This document shows, in pieces, positions 15,150 through 23,630 of a stretch of 64,000 nt of DNA. The translations under genes were made by a program, and so were the position numbers. Source of the stretch: Pararheinheimera marina (GTDB lineage: Bacteria; Pseudomonadota; Gammaproteobacteria; Enterobacterales; Alteromonadaceae); contig NZ_JBHSGB010000009.1 of the NCBI RefSeq assembly GCF_042654345.1, positions 1-64,000 on the forward strand, in the 5' to 3' direction. Position 1 is the first letter of the stretch. Each line of letters opens with the position of its first letter. Below the pieces are notes generated by a model, which was given only the letters and a program-made list of their open reading frames with translations, had not been told where the DNA came from and searched no databases.

Positions 15150-17417
15150 ATGTATTTACCGAAGTTTTCCCTGACTCTGGTGACCGCCGCAGTGCTGTCT
15201 GGGCTTTTGAGTGCCTGCCAGCCAGCTGCTGAGGCACAAAGCAGCGAAGCTGTAGTCGCGGCTGCAGAGCAGCAGAGCGGGGTGCAACCTGTCCTGGATT
15301 TATTTGAACGCGTGACCGGTTCACAGCCAACCAACGTGCATTTGGTACTGGTGCAGGACAGTCAGCCCGACTGGTATCAGGTCGAAGCCAAAGACGGTCA
15401 GCTTTATGTCAGTGCCAATGCGCTCACGGCGCTCAGTTACGGCACTTACGAATACCTGCGTCAGACCGGCGCTTTATCGGTCAGCTGGGAAGGTAGTCGT
15501 GTGGCATTACCGGCTCAGTTCGCTGATTATCCGGCGGAGCGGGTGACCTCTTTGTTTGCCCAGCGTTCTTACCTGAATGTCTGTGCTTATGGTTATTCCA
15601 GCCCCTGGTGGGGTTGGGACCGTTGGCAAGAGGAACTGGACTGGATGGCGCTGCACGGCGTCAACAACCCGGTTGCGATGGAAGGCCAGGAATATATCTG
15701 GCAACAGTTGTGGCACGAATTTGGTGTGGCCGACACTGAACTGGCCAGTTATTTCTCAGGCCCGGCTTTTACGCCCTGGCAGCGCATGGGCAATATTGAA
15801 GGCCACGAAGGGCCGTTGCCAGCGCAGTACATTCAGAAAAAACGTGCGCTGCAAAAACAAATTCTCAAACGCATGAGTGACTACGGCATGAAACCGGTGG
15901 TGCCGGCCTTTTCGGGTTATGTGCCCAAAGAGTTTAAGACGCTGTTTCCACAGGCCAAAATTTCCGCCATGCCGAAATGGTCTGGTTTTGCCCATGAAAC
16001 CTACTGGCTGGACCCGGCCGACCCCTTGTTTGCCAAAGTCGCCAAACGTTTTATTGAGCTCTACAACGCCGAATACGGAGCCCAGCAGTACTACCTGATG
16101 GACGCCTTTAACGAGATGTTGCCGCCGGTGTCGGAACAGCATCGTTATCAGGACCTGGCCGGTTACGGTGAGGCGTTATACCAGTCTCTGGCGCAGGCTG
16201 CGCCAAATGCGGTTTGGGTGATGCAAGGCTGGATGTTTGGTTCTGATCAGCATTTCTGGGATTTACCCTCTATTGATGCCTTTTTAAGCCGGGTGCCGGA
16301 TCAAAAACTGATGATCCACGATATTGGCAATGACCGTTTTGACGTCTGGCAAAAGGCCAAAGGTTTTTACAACAAGCAGTGGGTGTTTGGATTTATCCAT
16401 AACTACGGCGGCAGTAACCCTGTCTATGCCGATCTGGATTATTACCGCGATAAAGTGGCCGTTGCCATGCAGCATCCGGACAAAGGCAACCTGACCGGTT
16501 ATGGCGTGTTCCCCGAGGGTATTCACAGTAATTCTGTGGCCTACGAGTTTATGTTCGACCTGGCCTGGCAAGGGCAGGCTGAGGTGACGCTGAGCTGGCT
16601 GGAGCAATACCTGAAAGCACGCTACGGCCAGACCAGTCCGGCCTTATTGTCGGCCTGGAACAAAGTCTACAAAGCGGTGCTCAGCACCAAATACTGGGAA
16701 CCTCGCTGGTGGGAAGGTTCGGCGGGTGCTTATCTGCTGGCCAAACGTCCGTCTCTGGAATACCTGCGCTACACAGGGGCTCCGGGCAATCTGGCGCTGC
16801 TGGACCAGGCGGTGCGTGAACTGGCCGCTTTGCCTGTTGCAGAACGTTCAACCTTGCTCAGTTACGATCTGGTCGATTTTGCCCGCCATGCCGCGTCACA
16901 GCATATCGATATGCTGCTGCAGCACAGCATGCTGGCTTATCAGCAGCACAAAGTGGCGGAGGGGGATTTACGTCGTCAGCAGGCCAAACAGCTGATGCTG
17001 GCGACCGACGCCTTGATGGCCAGTCAACAGGAAAGCCTGTTCAGCTGGGTGGCTGATGCCAGAGCTTATGCCGACAACGAGGCCGATGCGGCCTTGTACG
17101 AACGCAACGCCCGCTTGCAGGTCAGCCGCTGGGGCGGTAATAAGCTGAAAGACTATGCCTCTAAAGCCTGGCATGGCCTGTACGCTCAGTATTACCTGCC
17201 GCGTTGGGAGCTGATGCTGGACGAGCTGAAGATGGCGGCCGGACAAGGAAAAGTGCTGGATGAAACCAAGGTAGAGCAGAAACTGCTGGACTTTGAACAG
17301 GCCTGGCTGGACCAGCCGCTGGCCACGCCTTTGGTGGCACCGGCCGATCCTTATGCCGCTGTGCAACACATTCAGCAGTTGATCAGTGACAGCAAAGCGC
17401 CACCGTCAAACTTGTAA
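15150..17417 (+). CDS. GH89 alpha-N-acetylglucosaminidase lipoprotein (NAGLU homologue)
   Basis: The 755-residue product is homologous to lysosomal NAGLU. It has an N-terminal NAGLU_N domain (about 50-125), a TIM barrel (about 130-480) and a helical C-terminal domain. The barrel begins with SLFAQRSYLNVCAYGYSSPW and includes VAMEGQE. Candidate catalytic acids are the Glu in YLMDAFNEMLPP and the Glu in GVFPEGIHSN, the places of E316 and E446 in human NAGLU. A lipobox (LLSAC, Cys about 23) predicts membrane anchoring. The enzyme should release terminal alpha-linked GlcNAc in the periplasm or at the surface. An ACAGGA site precedes the ATG. Confidence 0.9.
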   Translation: MYLPKFSLTLVTAAVLSGLLSACQPAAEAQSSEAVVAAAEQQSGVQPVLDLFERVTGSQPTNVHLVLVQDSQPDWYQVEAKDGQLYVSANALTALSYGTYEYLRQTGALSVSWEGSRVALPAQFADYPAERVTSLFAQRSYLNVCAYGYSSPWWGWDRWQEELDWMALHGVNNPVAMEGQEYIWQQLWHEFGVADTELASYFSGPAFTPWQRMGNIEGHEGPLPAQYIQKKRALQKQILKRMSDYGMKPVVPAFSGYVPKEFKTLFPQAKISAMPKWSGFAHETYWLDPADPLFAKVAKRFIELYNAEYGAQQYYLMDAFNEMLPPVSEQHRYQDLAGYGEALYQSLAQAAPNAVWVMQGWMFGSDQHFWDLPSIDAFLSRVPDQKLMIHDIGNDRFDVWQKAKGFYNKQWVFGFIHNYGGSNPVYADLDYYRDKVAVAMQHPDKGNLTGYGVFPEGIHSNSVAYEFMFDLAWQGQAEVTLSWLEQYLKARYGQTSPALLSAWNKVYKAVLSTKYWEPRWWEGSAGAYLLAKRPSLEYLRYTGAPGNLALLDQAVRELAALPVAERSTLLSYDLVDFARHAASQHIDMLLQHSMLAYQQHKVAEGDLRRQQAKQLMLATDALMASQQESLFSWVADARAYADNEADAALYERNARLQVSRWGGNKLKDYASKAWHGLYAQYYLPRWELMLDELKMAAGQGKVLDETKVEQKLLDFEQAWLDQPLATPLVAPADPYAAVQHIQQLISDSKAPPSNL

Positions 17418-17459
17418 ACCTTTTACGGCCGCAGCCAGTGCAGCGGCCAGGATAGAACT

Positions 17460-18536
17460 ATGCAGAACCAGCGTTTATTGGCGTTAGATTTATTCAGGGG
17501 CCTGACCATTATTCTGATGATTATGGTCAACAGCCCCAACACCTATGGTGAGTTTTCCCATGCTTATTGGGATGGCGTCACCTTTGCTGATTTTATCTTT
17601 CCGTTTTTCCTGATTATTGTCGGTGTGGCTATTGCGATTGGCTTTAAACCGGCAGAGCGCAGCAGTGCCGAGTTGTCGGCACTGCGGCTCAAAGTGCTGC
17701 GCCGCACCCTGATCATGTTTGTGTTGGGTTTGGTGGTCAATCTGATGTACCTGAAGTTCAGTGACGTCCGGCTGCTGGGGGTGCTGCAACGTATTGCACT
17801 TGTCTACATGGCCTGCTGCTTTTTGGCGCTGCATTGCAGCAGCAAACGGCTGGTGCAGGTGATGGCAGGCATTTTATTAAGTTACTGGGCTCTGATTCTA
17901 CTGGTGCCGGCACCAGGATTGCCTGCAGGTCAGCTGGAGCGGGGCGCCAATCTGATTAACTGGTTTGACAGCGCCTGGTTGCCGGGCATGTTGTGGCGTG
18001 GCAGCTGGGATCCTGAAGGTATTCTCAGCACCTGGCCGGCCATCGCCAGTGGTTTGTACGGTGTGTTAATGGGCCGATTGGTGCTGCGCTTCAAGCAGGA
18101 CTTGCCGCAACTGGTGATGTCGCTCTTTGTATTGGGTTTTGCCAGCTTCCTGCTGGGGTCGCTCTGGAGTTTGTCTTTCCCGCTGATCAAACAAATCTGG
18201 AGCAGCTCTTTTGTACTGGTAACCAGTGGCATGGCCAGCATGGTGCTTGGCTTGCTGATTTGGTACACCGACGTGCGCGGTTATCAGTACGGTATCCGCA
18301 TCCCACTGATCTTTGGCGCCAATGCCATTGTGGCTTATGTGCTGCACGTCGCCCTGGAAAAACTGCTTGAAGTGCCGCTTGGCGGCAGCTCTGTGCATGA
18401 CGCCTACCTGCAATTTGCTCAGCAGGCCGGGCTGGACCAGTTTTTCAGTGCGGCACTTTGGGTGGTGGCATTTTTGCTGCTGTGTTACCTGCCGGTCTGG
18501 TGGCTGTATCAACGCAAGATATTCGTAAAAATTTAA
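17460..18536 (+). CDS. nagX: NagX, inner-membrane HGSNAT-like protein
   Basis: This 358-residue protein has about ten membrane helices. It belongs to the COG4299/DUF5009 family, related to lysosomal heparan-alpha-glucosaminide N-acetyltransferase. The conserved loop HAYWDGVTFADFIFPFF places a histidine at residue 34, where the family has its proposed acetyl-accepting His. In Proteobacteria the family is called NagX and travels with GlcNAc genes. It has been proposed to be a transporter or an acetyltransferase; the sequence alone does not decide. The gene lies 42 bases after the NAGLU homologue, in the same operon. Confidence 0.85.
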   Translation: MQNQRLLALDLFRGLTIILMIMVNSPNTYGEFSHAYWDGVTFADFIFPFFLIIVGVAIAIGFKPAERSSAELSALRLKVLRRTLIMFVLGLVVNLMYLKFSDVRLLGVLQRIALVYMACCFLALHCSSKRLVQVMAGILLSYWALILLVPAPGLPAGQLERGANLINWFDSAWLPGMLWRGSWDPEGILSTWPAIASGLYGVLMGRLVLRFKQDLPQLVMSLFVLGFASFLLGSLWSLSFPLIKQIWSSSFVLVTSGMASMVLGLLIWYTDVRGYQYGIRIPLIFGANAIVAYVLHVALEKLLEVPLGGSSVHDAYLQFAQQAGLDQFFSAALWVVAFLLLCYLPVWWLYQRKIFVKI

Positions 18537-18620
18537 CGCAGTGCTGCAGGACATCCCTCTGAACCAGCGGGGATGGCCTCGGCTTGCCCGAAATCAGCGG
18601 CTTCAATCACAGGGGGAACT

Positions 18621-19511
18621 GTGCTGCGCAAACAACAACTTTTTATCGGGATAGATGGTGGTGGCACCAAATGCAGGGCCCGACTGGAAAGTGCTTCGGG
18701 TCATCTGCTGGGCGAAGCGCTGGCCGGTCCCGCCAACCCGGCGACTGATGCAGAGCAGGCGATAGCCTCAGTGCTGGACGCCAGTCGCCAGGCGCTGGCA
18801 GGCGCAGGTTTTACTGAATCAGCACTGGCCAGCTGTCAGGTGGTGCTGGGCTTAGCCGGGGTGAATGTGCCGAGCGCGCTGGCGCATATGGAGCAATGGT
18901 CGCACCCCTTTGGTGGAATGAAGGTGACCACAGATTTACATATCGCCTGTGCTGGCGCTCATGGCGGCCAGGATGGCGGCATTTTGATCACCGGTACCGG
19001 CACCTCTGCGTTTTCGACAGTGGCGGGTCAACAGCATTTATTCAGCGCACAGGGGTTTCCGCTGGGTGACCGCGCCAGCGGTGCCTGGTTGGGCTGGCAG
19101 GCTGTAGGCGCCACGTTGGACGTACTGGATGGCTTGCAGCCTCACAGCGGTTTGACCCAGGCGCTGTGCCGGACTTTAGCTGTGCAAAGCAATATGGATT
19201 TGATTGCCTGCTGCCTGCCTTATAAAGCAGCGGATTTTGCCGCCTTAGCCCCCCTGGTACTGCAGTGGCAACAGCAAGAAGATCAGGCCGCGCAGCGCAT
19301 CGTGCAGCAGGGGCTGGATTATGTGCAGGCGCTGCTGCAGCGATTGCAGCAAACCGGCGCCAGCCGTCTGGCGATGCTGGGCGGCCTGGCTCCGGCCTGG
19401 CGTCAGCTATTACCTGAATCGTTACAACAGCAGCTCAGCCCGGTGCAGAGCTCAGCCGAAGCTGGTGCCGTCGCACTGGCCCGTCAATTTTTTATGGAGA
19501 GGTCGGAATGA
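18621..19511 (+). CDS. nagK: N-acetylglucosamine kinase, BadF/BadG family
   Basis: The protein opens with an actin-like ATPase phosphate-1 loop (FIGIDGGGTKCRARL). The phosphate-2 and adenosine regions are ILITGTGTSAFS and MLGGLAPAW. This is the BcrAD/BadFG-type GlcNAc kinase of the Alteromonadales nag pathway, giving GlcNAc-6-phosphate in the cytoplasm. I choose GTG 18621 because AGGGGGAA lies just upstream and the frame then starts VLRKQQLFIGI (296 residues). A more distal ATG at 18573 would add 16 residues unlike the family. The stop overlaps nagB-II. Confidence 0.88.
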   Translation: MLRKQQLFIGIDGGGTKCRARLESASGHLLGEALAGPANPATDAEQAIASVLDASRQALAGAGFTESALASCQVVLGLAGVNVPSALAHMEQWSHPFGGMKVTTDLHIACAGAHGGQDGGILITGTGTSAFSTVAGQQHLFSAQGFPLGDRASGAWLGWQAVGATLDVLDGLQPHSGLTQALCRTLAVQSNMDLIACCLPYKAADFAALAPLVLQWQQQEDQAAQRIVQQGLDYVQALLQRLQQTGASRLAMLGGLAPAWRQLLPESLQQQLSPVQSSAEAGAVALARQFFMERSE

Positions 19512-20500
19512 CTTTAATGCGTCAGGAAGCCAGTGAAAGCTGGCAGCGGATTGAACAGCAAACCGCAGACAATACAGCGTTGTATCAGACAATCGCGCAG
19601 CAGATCCGCCAGTTTGACCCTGCCTTTGTTTATATCGTCGGGCGCGGTACTTCAGACCACGCCGGTGTGTTTGCCCGTTATTTGATTGAGGTGGAGTTAG
19701 GGGTGGTTGTAGCCGCCGCTGCACCCTCTGTGGCCAGCTTATTCGCCCAGCAGTTGCGATTGCAACGCGCTTTGGTGCTGCTGATTTCGCAGTCTGGCCG
19801 CAGTGAAGACTTATTGGCCCAGGCCAGAGCGGCCAAACAAAGTGGTGCGCTGGTGGTGGCACTGGTGAATGACATCAGCTCGCCGCTGGCGGCTTTAGCT
19901 GACTACGCGATTCCGTTGCTGGCCGGGCCGGAAAAAGCGGTTGCCGCAACCAAAAGTTACCTGTGCACCTTATCAGCCTTGTTGTCGCTGGTGGCTCACT
20001 GGAAGCAAGACCGGCAATTGCTGGCCGCGCTGCAACAGCTGCCCACCCAGTTGCAGCAGGTATTAAATCAGCCCACTCAGCTGCAGGCAGAACAAGTGCA
20101 GGCACTGCGCCATTGTGTGGTGCTTGGTCGGGCTTTTGGTTATGCCATCGCACGGGAAATTGCGTTAAAGATTAAAGAAGTCTGTGGCATTCAGGCCGAA
20201 GCCTTCAGCAGCGCGGAGTTTTTACATGGGCCTATTTCGTTGCTCAATCAGCCACTGACCCTGTTGGATGTGGACCTGACTGACGAGACAATGCAAGCCC
20301 ATCAGGCGCAGGTCGCTGAAGTGCAGCGCCGCGGTGGCACCGTGCTGCATTTAATACCGGGTCTGTCTGCTGTGCATCCACGTTTGCAGCCCTTAGTGCT
20401 GATGCAACGTTTTTATCTGGATATTGAAGCTGTGGCACTGGCGATGGGGAAAAACCCGGATGCACCGGTTGGACTGAACAAAGTGACCATTACCCGATGA
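19508..20500 (+). CDS. nagB-II: Glucosamine-6-phosphate deaminase, SIS-domain type (NagB-II)
   Basis: Two SIS (sugar isomerase) domains span this 330-residue protein. Sugar-phosphate-binding loops appear in IVGRGTSDHAG, LISQSGRSEDLL and FSSAEFLHGPIS. The C-terminal GKNPDAPVGLNKVTITR is typical of the AgaS/NagB-II group. It is unrelated to classical NagB and replaces it in Shewanella-like nag pathways, giving fructose-6-phosphate and ammonia. Both ends overlap neighbouring genes by ATGA, supporting coupled translation. Confidence 0.92.
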   Translation: MTLMRQEASESWQRIEQQTADNTALYQTIAQQIRQFDPAFVYIVGRGTSDHAGVFARYLIEVELGVVVAAAAPSVASLFAQQLRLQRALVLLISQSGRSEDLLAQARAAKQSGALVVALVNDISSPLAALADYAIPLLAGPEKAVAATKSYLCTLSALLSLVAHWKQDRQLLAALQQLPTQLQQVLNQPTQLQAEQVQALRHCVVLGRAFGYAIAREIALKIKEVCGIQAEAFSSAEFLHGPISLLNQPLTLLDVDLTDETMQAHQAQVAEVQRRGGTVLHLIPGLSAVHPRLQPLVLMQRFYLDIEAVALAMGKNPDAPVGLNKVTITR

Positions 20501-21639
20501 ACAGCCTTTATGTCTCCCATTGTTTTGACGGCCAGCAGCTGCTGCGTGACGTCCGGGTCGACTGGCAACAGGACAGGATCCTGACTGTACAGGCCGGAGT
20601 CTGGCCGCCATCGGAGCAAACCCAGCTGCAAGGCACACTCTGCGCCGGTTTTATTGATATCCAGGTCAATGGTGGCGGCGGCGTGTTGTTTAACCAGCAG
20701 CCGACTGTGGCCGCGCTTAAACAGATCAGCGAAGCTCACCTGCAGTTTGGCTCGACGGGTTTGTTGCCGACCTTGATCACCGACAGCCTTGCGGTGATGC
20801 AACAAGGCGCCGACGCGGTTGCTGAGTTATTGCCGCAAGCCAGCCATACGGTGCTGGGCATTCATTTTGAGGGGCCGCATTTGTCGGTGGCGCGCCGCGG
20901 TATTCATCCGGCTGCGCAGATCCGCCCTTTAACGGACGCCGAAATGCGGCTGGTGTGCAGGCCTGATTTGGGGAAAGTGTTGCTGACTGTGGCGCCGGAA
21001 ACGGTGCCGGTCAGCCAAATCCGTGAGCTCTGCAGCGAAGGTGTGCTGGTCAGTCTGGGCCATTCGGCCTGCACTGCAGAGCAGGCATTGGCGGCACTGG
21101 ATGCCGGAGCTTGCTGTTTTACCCATTTGTTTAACGCCATGTCGCCACTGACCAGCCGGGAGCCTGGCATGGTCGGTGCGGCGCTGACCAGCACGGCGTA
21201 TTGCGGCCTTATTCTGGACCATTTGCATGTGCATCCGTTGTCAGCGCTGCTGGCCGCGCGCTGCAAAGGCGAAGACAAGCTGATTTTGGTTACAGATGCG
21301 ATGGCGCATACCGGCAGCCCCTTGCAGACCCTGGCCTATCTGGACACAGAGATCCGCCGTGACGGCCTGAAGCTGACCCTGCCGGATGGCACCCTGGCTG
21401 GCTCGGCGCTGGACATGATGACGGCGCTGCAGCATTTTTGCGCCGACCTGGCACTGCCATTGCCTTTTGCATTAAAAGCACTGAGTACCAATCCGGCCCG
21501 TATGCTGGGCTTGTCGCAGCTTGGCGTATTAGCGGCTGGCAGCTCAGCCTCCATGCTACTGCTCGACCCGCAACTGAACCTCAGCCAGTGCTGGTTGCAT
21601 GGCGAACCCCAACAGCTAACTCAGAGGAAGGCAGAATGA
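20497..21639 (+). CDS. nagA: N-acetylglucosamine-6-phosphate deacetylase
   Basis: NagA removes the acetyl group from GlcNAc-6-phosphate. The 380-residue sequence shows the amidohydrolase barrel with GFIDIQVNGGGG, HFEGPHLS (metal/substrate), GHSACTAEQALAALDAGACCFTHLFNAMSP (metal histidines), and LVTDAMAHTG carrying the catalytic Asp. The first HxH-type site is VNGGG-like rather than HTH, as usual in NagA. It starts within the last codons of nagB-II and ends within the first codon of nagP. Confidence 0.95.
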   Translation: MNSLYVSHCFDGQQLLRDVRVDWQQDRILTVQAGVWPPSEQTQLQGTLCAGFIDIQVNGGGGVLFNQQPTVAALKQISEAHLQFGSTGLLPTLITDSLAVMQQGADAVAELLPQASHTVLGIHFEGPHLSVARRGIHPAAQIRPLTDAEMRLVCRPDLGKVLLTVAPETVPVSQIRELCSEGVLVSLGHSACTAEQALAALDAGACCFTHLFNAMSPLTSREPGMVGAALTSTAYCGLILDHLHVHPLSALLAARCKGEDKLILVTDAMAHTGSPLQTLAYLDTEIRRDGLKLTLPDGTLAGSALDMMTALQHFCADLALPLPFALKALSTNPARMLGLSQLGVLAAGSSASMLLLDPQLNLSQCWLHGEPQQLTQRKAE

Positions 21640-22940
21640 CCCATCCCGTGACTCCGCAGCACAGCCTGCAACCTATCGCCATTATTGGCGTGCTGTTTTT
21701 TATGTTTGGTTTTATCACCTGGCTGAATGGGGCTTTGATCCCATTTTTACAACTGGTCTGTCAGTTGGGTGAGTTTGAAGCCTTGCTGATTGCCTTCAGT
21801 TTTTATATTGCCTATGTGGTGATGGCACTGCCGATGGCCAAAGTGCTGGCCTGGTCTGGTTATAAAAATGCGATGTCCATTGGCTTGGGACTGATAGCGT
21901 TGGGCTGCGCTTTGTTTATTCCGGCCGCGCTCAGCCAGCAGTTTGCTGTGTTTTTGCTGGCACAATTTGTGGTGGGTTCCGGCTTAACCTTGCTGCAAAC
22001 CGCGTCCAATCCTTATCTGGTGCGGGTGGGGCCAGAGCACTCGGCGGCAGCCCGTATTTCGTTGATGGGTATCCTCAATAAAAGTGCCGGGGTGTTGGCG
22101 CCTATCGTCTTTACCTGGCTGGTGCTGGCGGACCTGGGCCATCTGAATGCCGACAGTCTGGCGGCTATGGCGCCGTCTGAACAGCAACAGGCGTTGCAAC
22201 AACTGGCGCATCAGCTGATGTTGCCTTATGCCGGTATTGCACTTGCGATGCTGCTGCTGGCGGTGGCGCTGCGTTTTTCTGCCTTACCCGATTTGCCGGA
22301 GGAACCATCGGCCTCAGCCGACGGCGAGACCTTGTCGGTCTGGCACTACCCACATTTGTTGCTGGGCGTGCTGACCTTGTTCTGTTATGTCGGTGTGGAA
22401 GTGATTGCCGGTGACACCATTGGTATGCTGGGTGCCGCGTTGCAGTTGCCGAATGTCACCACCCTGACGTCTTATACGCTGGCATTTATGGTGTTGGGGT
22501 ACAGCCTGGGTTTACTGCTGGTACCGCGCTGGTTATCCCAGCGCCAGGCGCTGGCGGCTTCTGCGCTATTGGGTCTGGTCTGTACCTGCGGCATTTTAGC
22601 CTCAAACCCACAAAGTTATGGCCTGTCTGAGCTGCTGTGGGGCTGGACTGGCATTGGCACCTTGCCAAACCCTGTGGCCTGGGTGGCGCTGCTTGGCCTG
22701 GCCAATGCACTGGTGTGGCCCGCGGTCTGGCCATTGGCGCTGTCTGGCCTGGCGGCATTAACGCCAAAAGCTTCCGCACTACTGATTACGGGCATTGCAG
22801 GCGGAGCATTGTTACCGCTGGGCTATGGTGCTTTGTCTGAACAATTCGGTGCCATCGCTGGCTACGCAGTGATGCTGCCTTGTTATGCGATGATCCTGTA
22901 TTACGCTGTGCACGGCTGTAGCTTAGGCCGTCGGTCTTAA
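21636..22940 (+). CDS. nagP: GlcNAc permease, MFS (FucP-like)
   Basis: This 434-residue transporter has twelve predicted membrane helices. FucP-family hallmarks are seen in FFMFGFITWLNGALIPFLQ and QFVVGSGLTLLQTASNPYL. NagP proteins of this family import GlcNAc by proton or sodium symport in bacteria that lack a GlcNAc PTS. I place the start at ATG 21636, overlapping the nagA stop and preceded by AGAGGAAGG. It is the last gene of the nag operon. No clear terminator follows before lemA. Confidence 0.92.
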   Translation: MTHPVTPQHSLQPIAIIGVLFFMFGFITWLNGALIPFLQLVCQLGEFEALLIAFSFYIAYVVMALPMAKVLAWSGYKNAMSIGLGLIALGCALFIPAALSQQFAVFLLAQFVVGSGLTLLQTASNPYLVRVGPEHSAAARISLMGILNKSAGVLAPIVFTWLVLADLGHLNADSLAAMAPSEQQQALQQLAHQLMLPYAGIALAMLLLAVALRFSALPDLPEEPSASADGETLSVWHYPHLLLGVLTLFCYVGVEVIAGDTIGMLGAALQLPNVTTLTSYTLAFMVLGYSLGLLLVPRWLSQRQALAASALLGLVCTCGILASNPQSYGLSELLWGWTGIGTLPNPVAWVALLGLANALVWPAVWPLALSGLAALTPKASALLITGIAGGALLPLGYGALSEQFGAIAGYAVMLPCYAMILYYAVHGCSLGRRS

Positions 22941-23028
22941 GCTGTTTATTCCCGACTATCAGTGCTACATTGCTGTTTTATCGACTAAAAGCTGAACTTA
23001 TCGGTTAATAGATGAACAAGGAGTGGCT

Positions 23029-23622
23029 ATGTGGGTTGCGATTGTTGCCGTCGCGGTAGCACTGATGGTGGTGTTTTATGCGGTAGGTATTTTCAATAAG
23101 CTGGTGCTGTTGAAGAACAGGTTTCAGAACGCCTTTGCGCAGATAGAAGTTCAGCTGAAACGTCGGTATGACCTGATCCCCAATCTGGTGGAAACCGCTA
23201 AAGGTTATATGTCGCATGAGCGCGACACTCTCGAAGCGGTGATCGCCGCCCGTAACAGTGCCAGCAGTTCACTGCAGGCCGCTGCCGCACAGCCTTCTGA
23301 CGCTGCGGCCATTGGCCAGCTTGCGGGCGCAGAATCGGCCTTGCAGGGCGCGCTCAGCCGCTTCAGCATGGTGATGGAAGCCTACCCTGATTTAAAAGCC
23401 AATCAGACTATGCTGCAGCTGTCGGAAGAGCTGACCAGCACCGAAAATAAAGTGGCGTTTGCCCGTCAGGCCTTTAACGACGCAGTGACTGAATACAACA
23501 GCTACAAGCAAAGTTTCCCTCCACTGATTTTTGCCACTCTGTTTGGTCATCAACAGGACGCCCGGTTACTGGAGTTTGCCGACAGTGCCGCTATTCAGGC
23601 TGTACCTAAAGTCAGCTTCTAA
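23029..23622 (+). CDS. lemA: LemA-family membrane protein
   Basis: The 197-residue protein has one N-terminal membrane helix (about 1-20), then the LemA helical bundle beginning FNKLVLLKNRFQNAFAQIEVQLKRRYDLIPNLVETAKGYM. That stretch holds the family signature RxxLIPNLVE-like motif. The function of LemA is not established. It often accompanies membrane metalloproteases, as here, where an M48 peptidase gene starts 8 bases later. I choose ATG 23029, 5 bases after AAGGAG; a GTG two codons earlier overlaps that site. Confidence 0.93.
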   Translation: MWVAIVAVAVALMVVFYAVGIFNKLVLLKNRFQNAFAQIEVQLKRRYDLIPNLVETAKGYMSHERDTLEAVIAARNSASSSLQAAAAQPSDAAAIGQLAGAESALQGALSRFSMVMEAYPDLKANQTMLQLSEELTSTENKVAFARQAFNDAVTEYNSYKQSFPPLIFATLFGHQQDARLLEFADSAAIQAVPKVSF

Positions 23623-23630
23623 GTACTGCG

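Noticed and set aside
21438..21635. N-terminal extension of nagP inside nagA
   Set aside because: The ATG at 21636 has a strong ribosome-binding site and overlaps the nagA stop as in the rest of the operon; the extension is not transporter-like.
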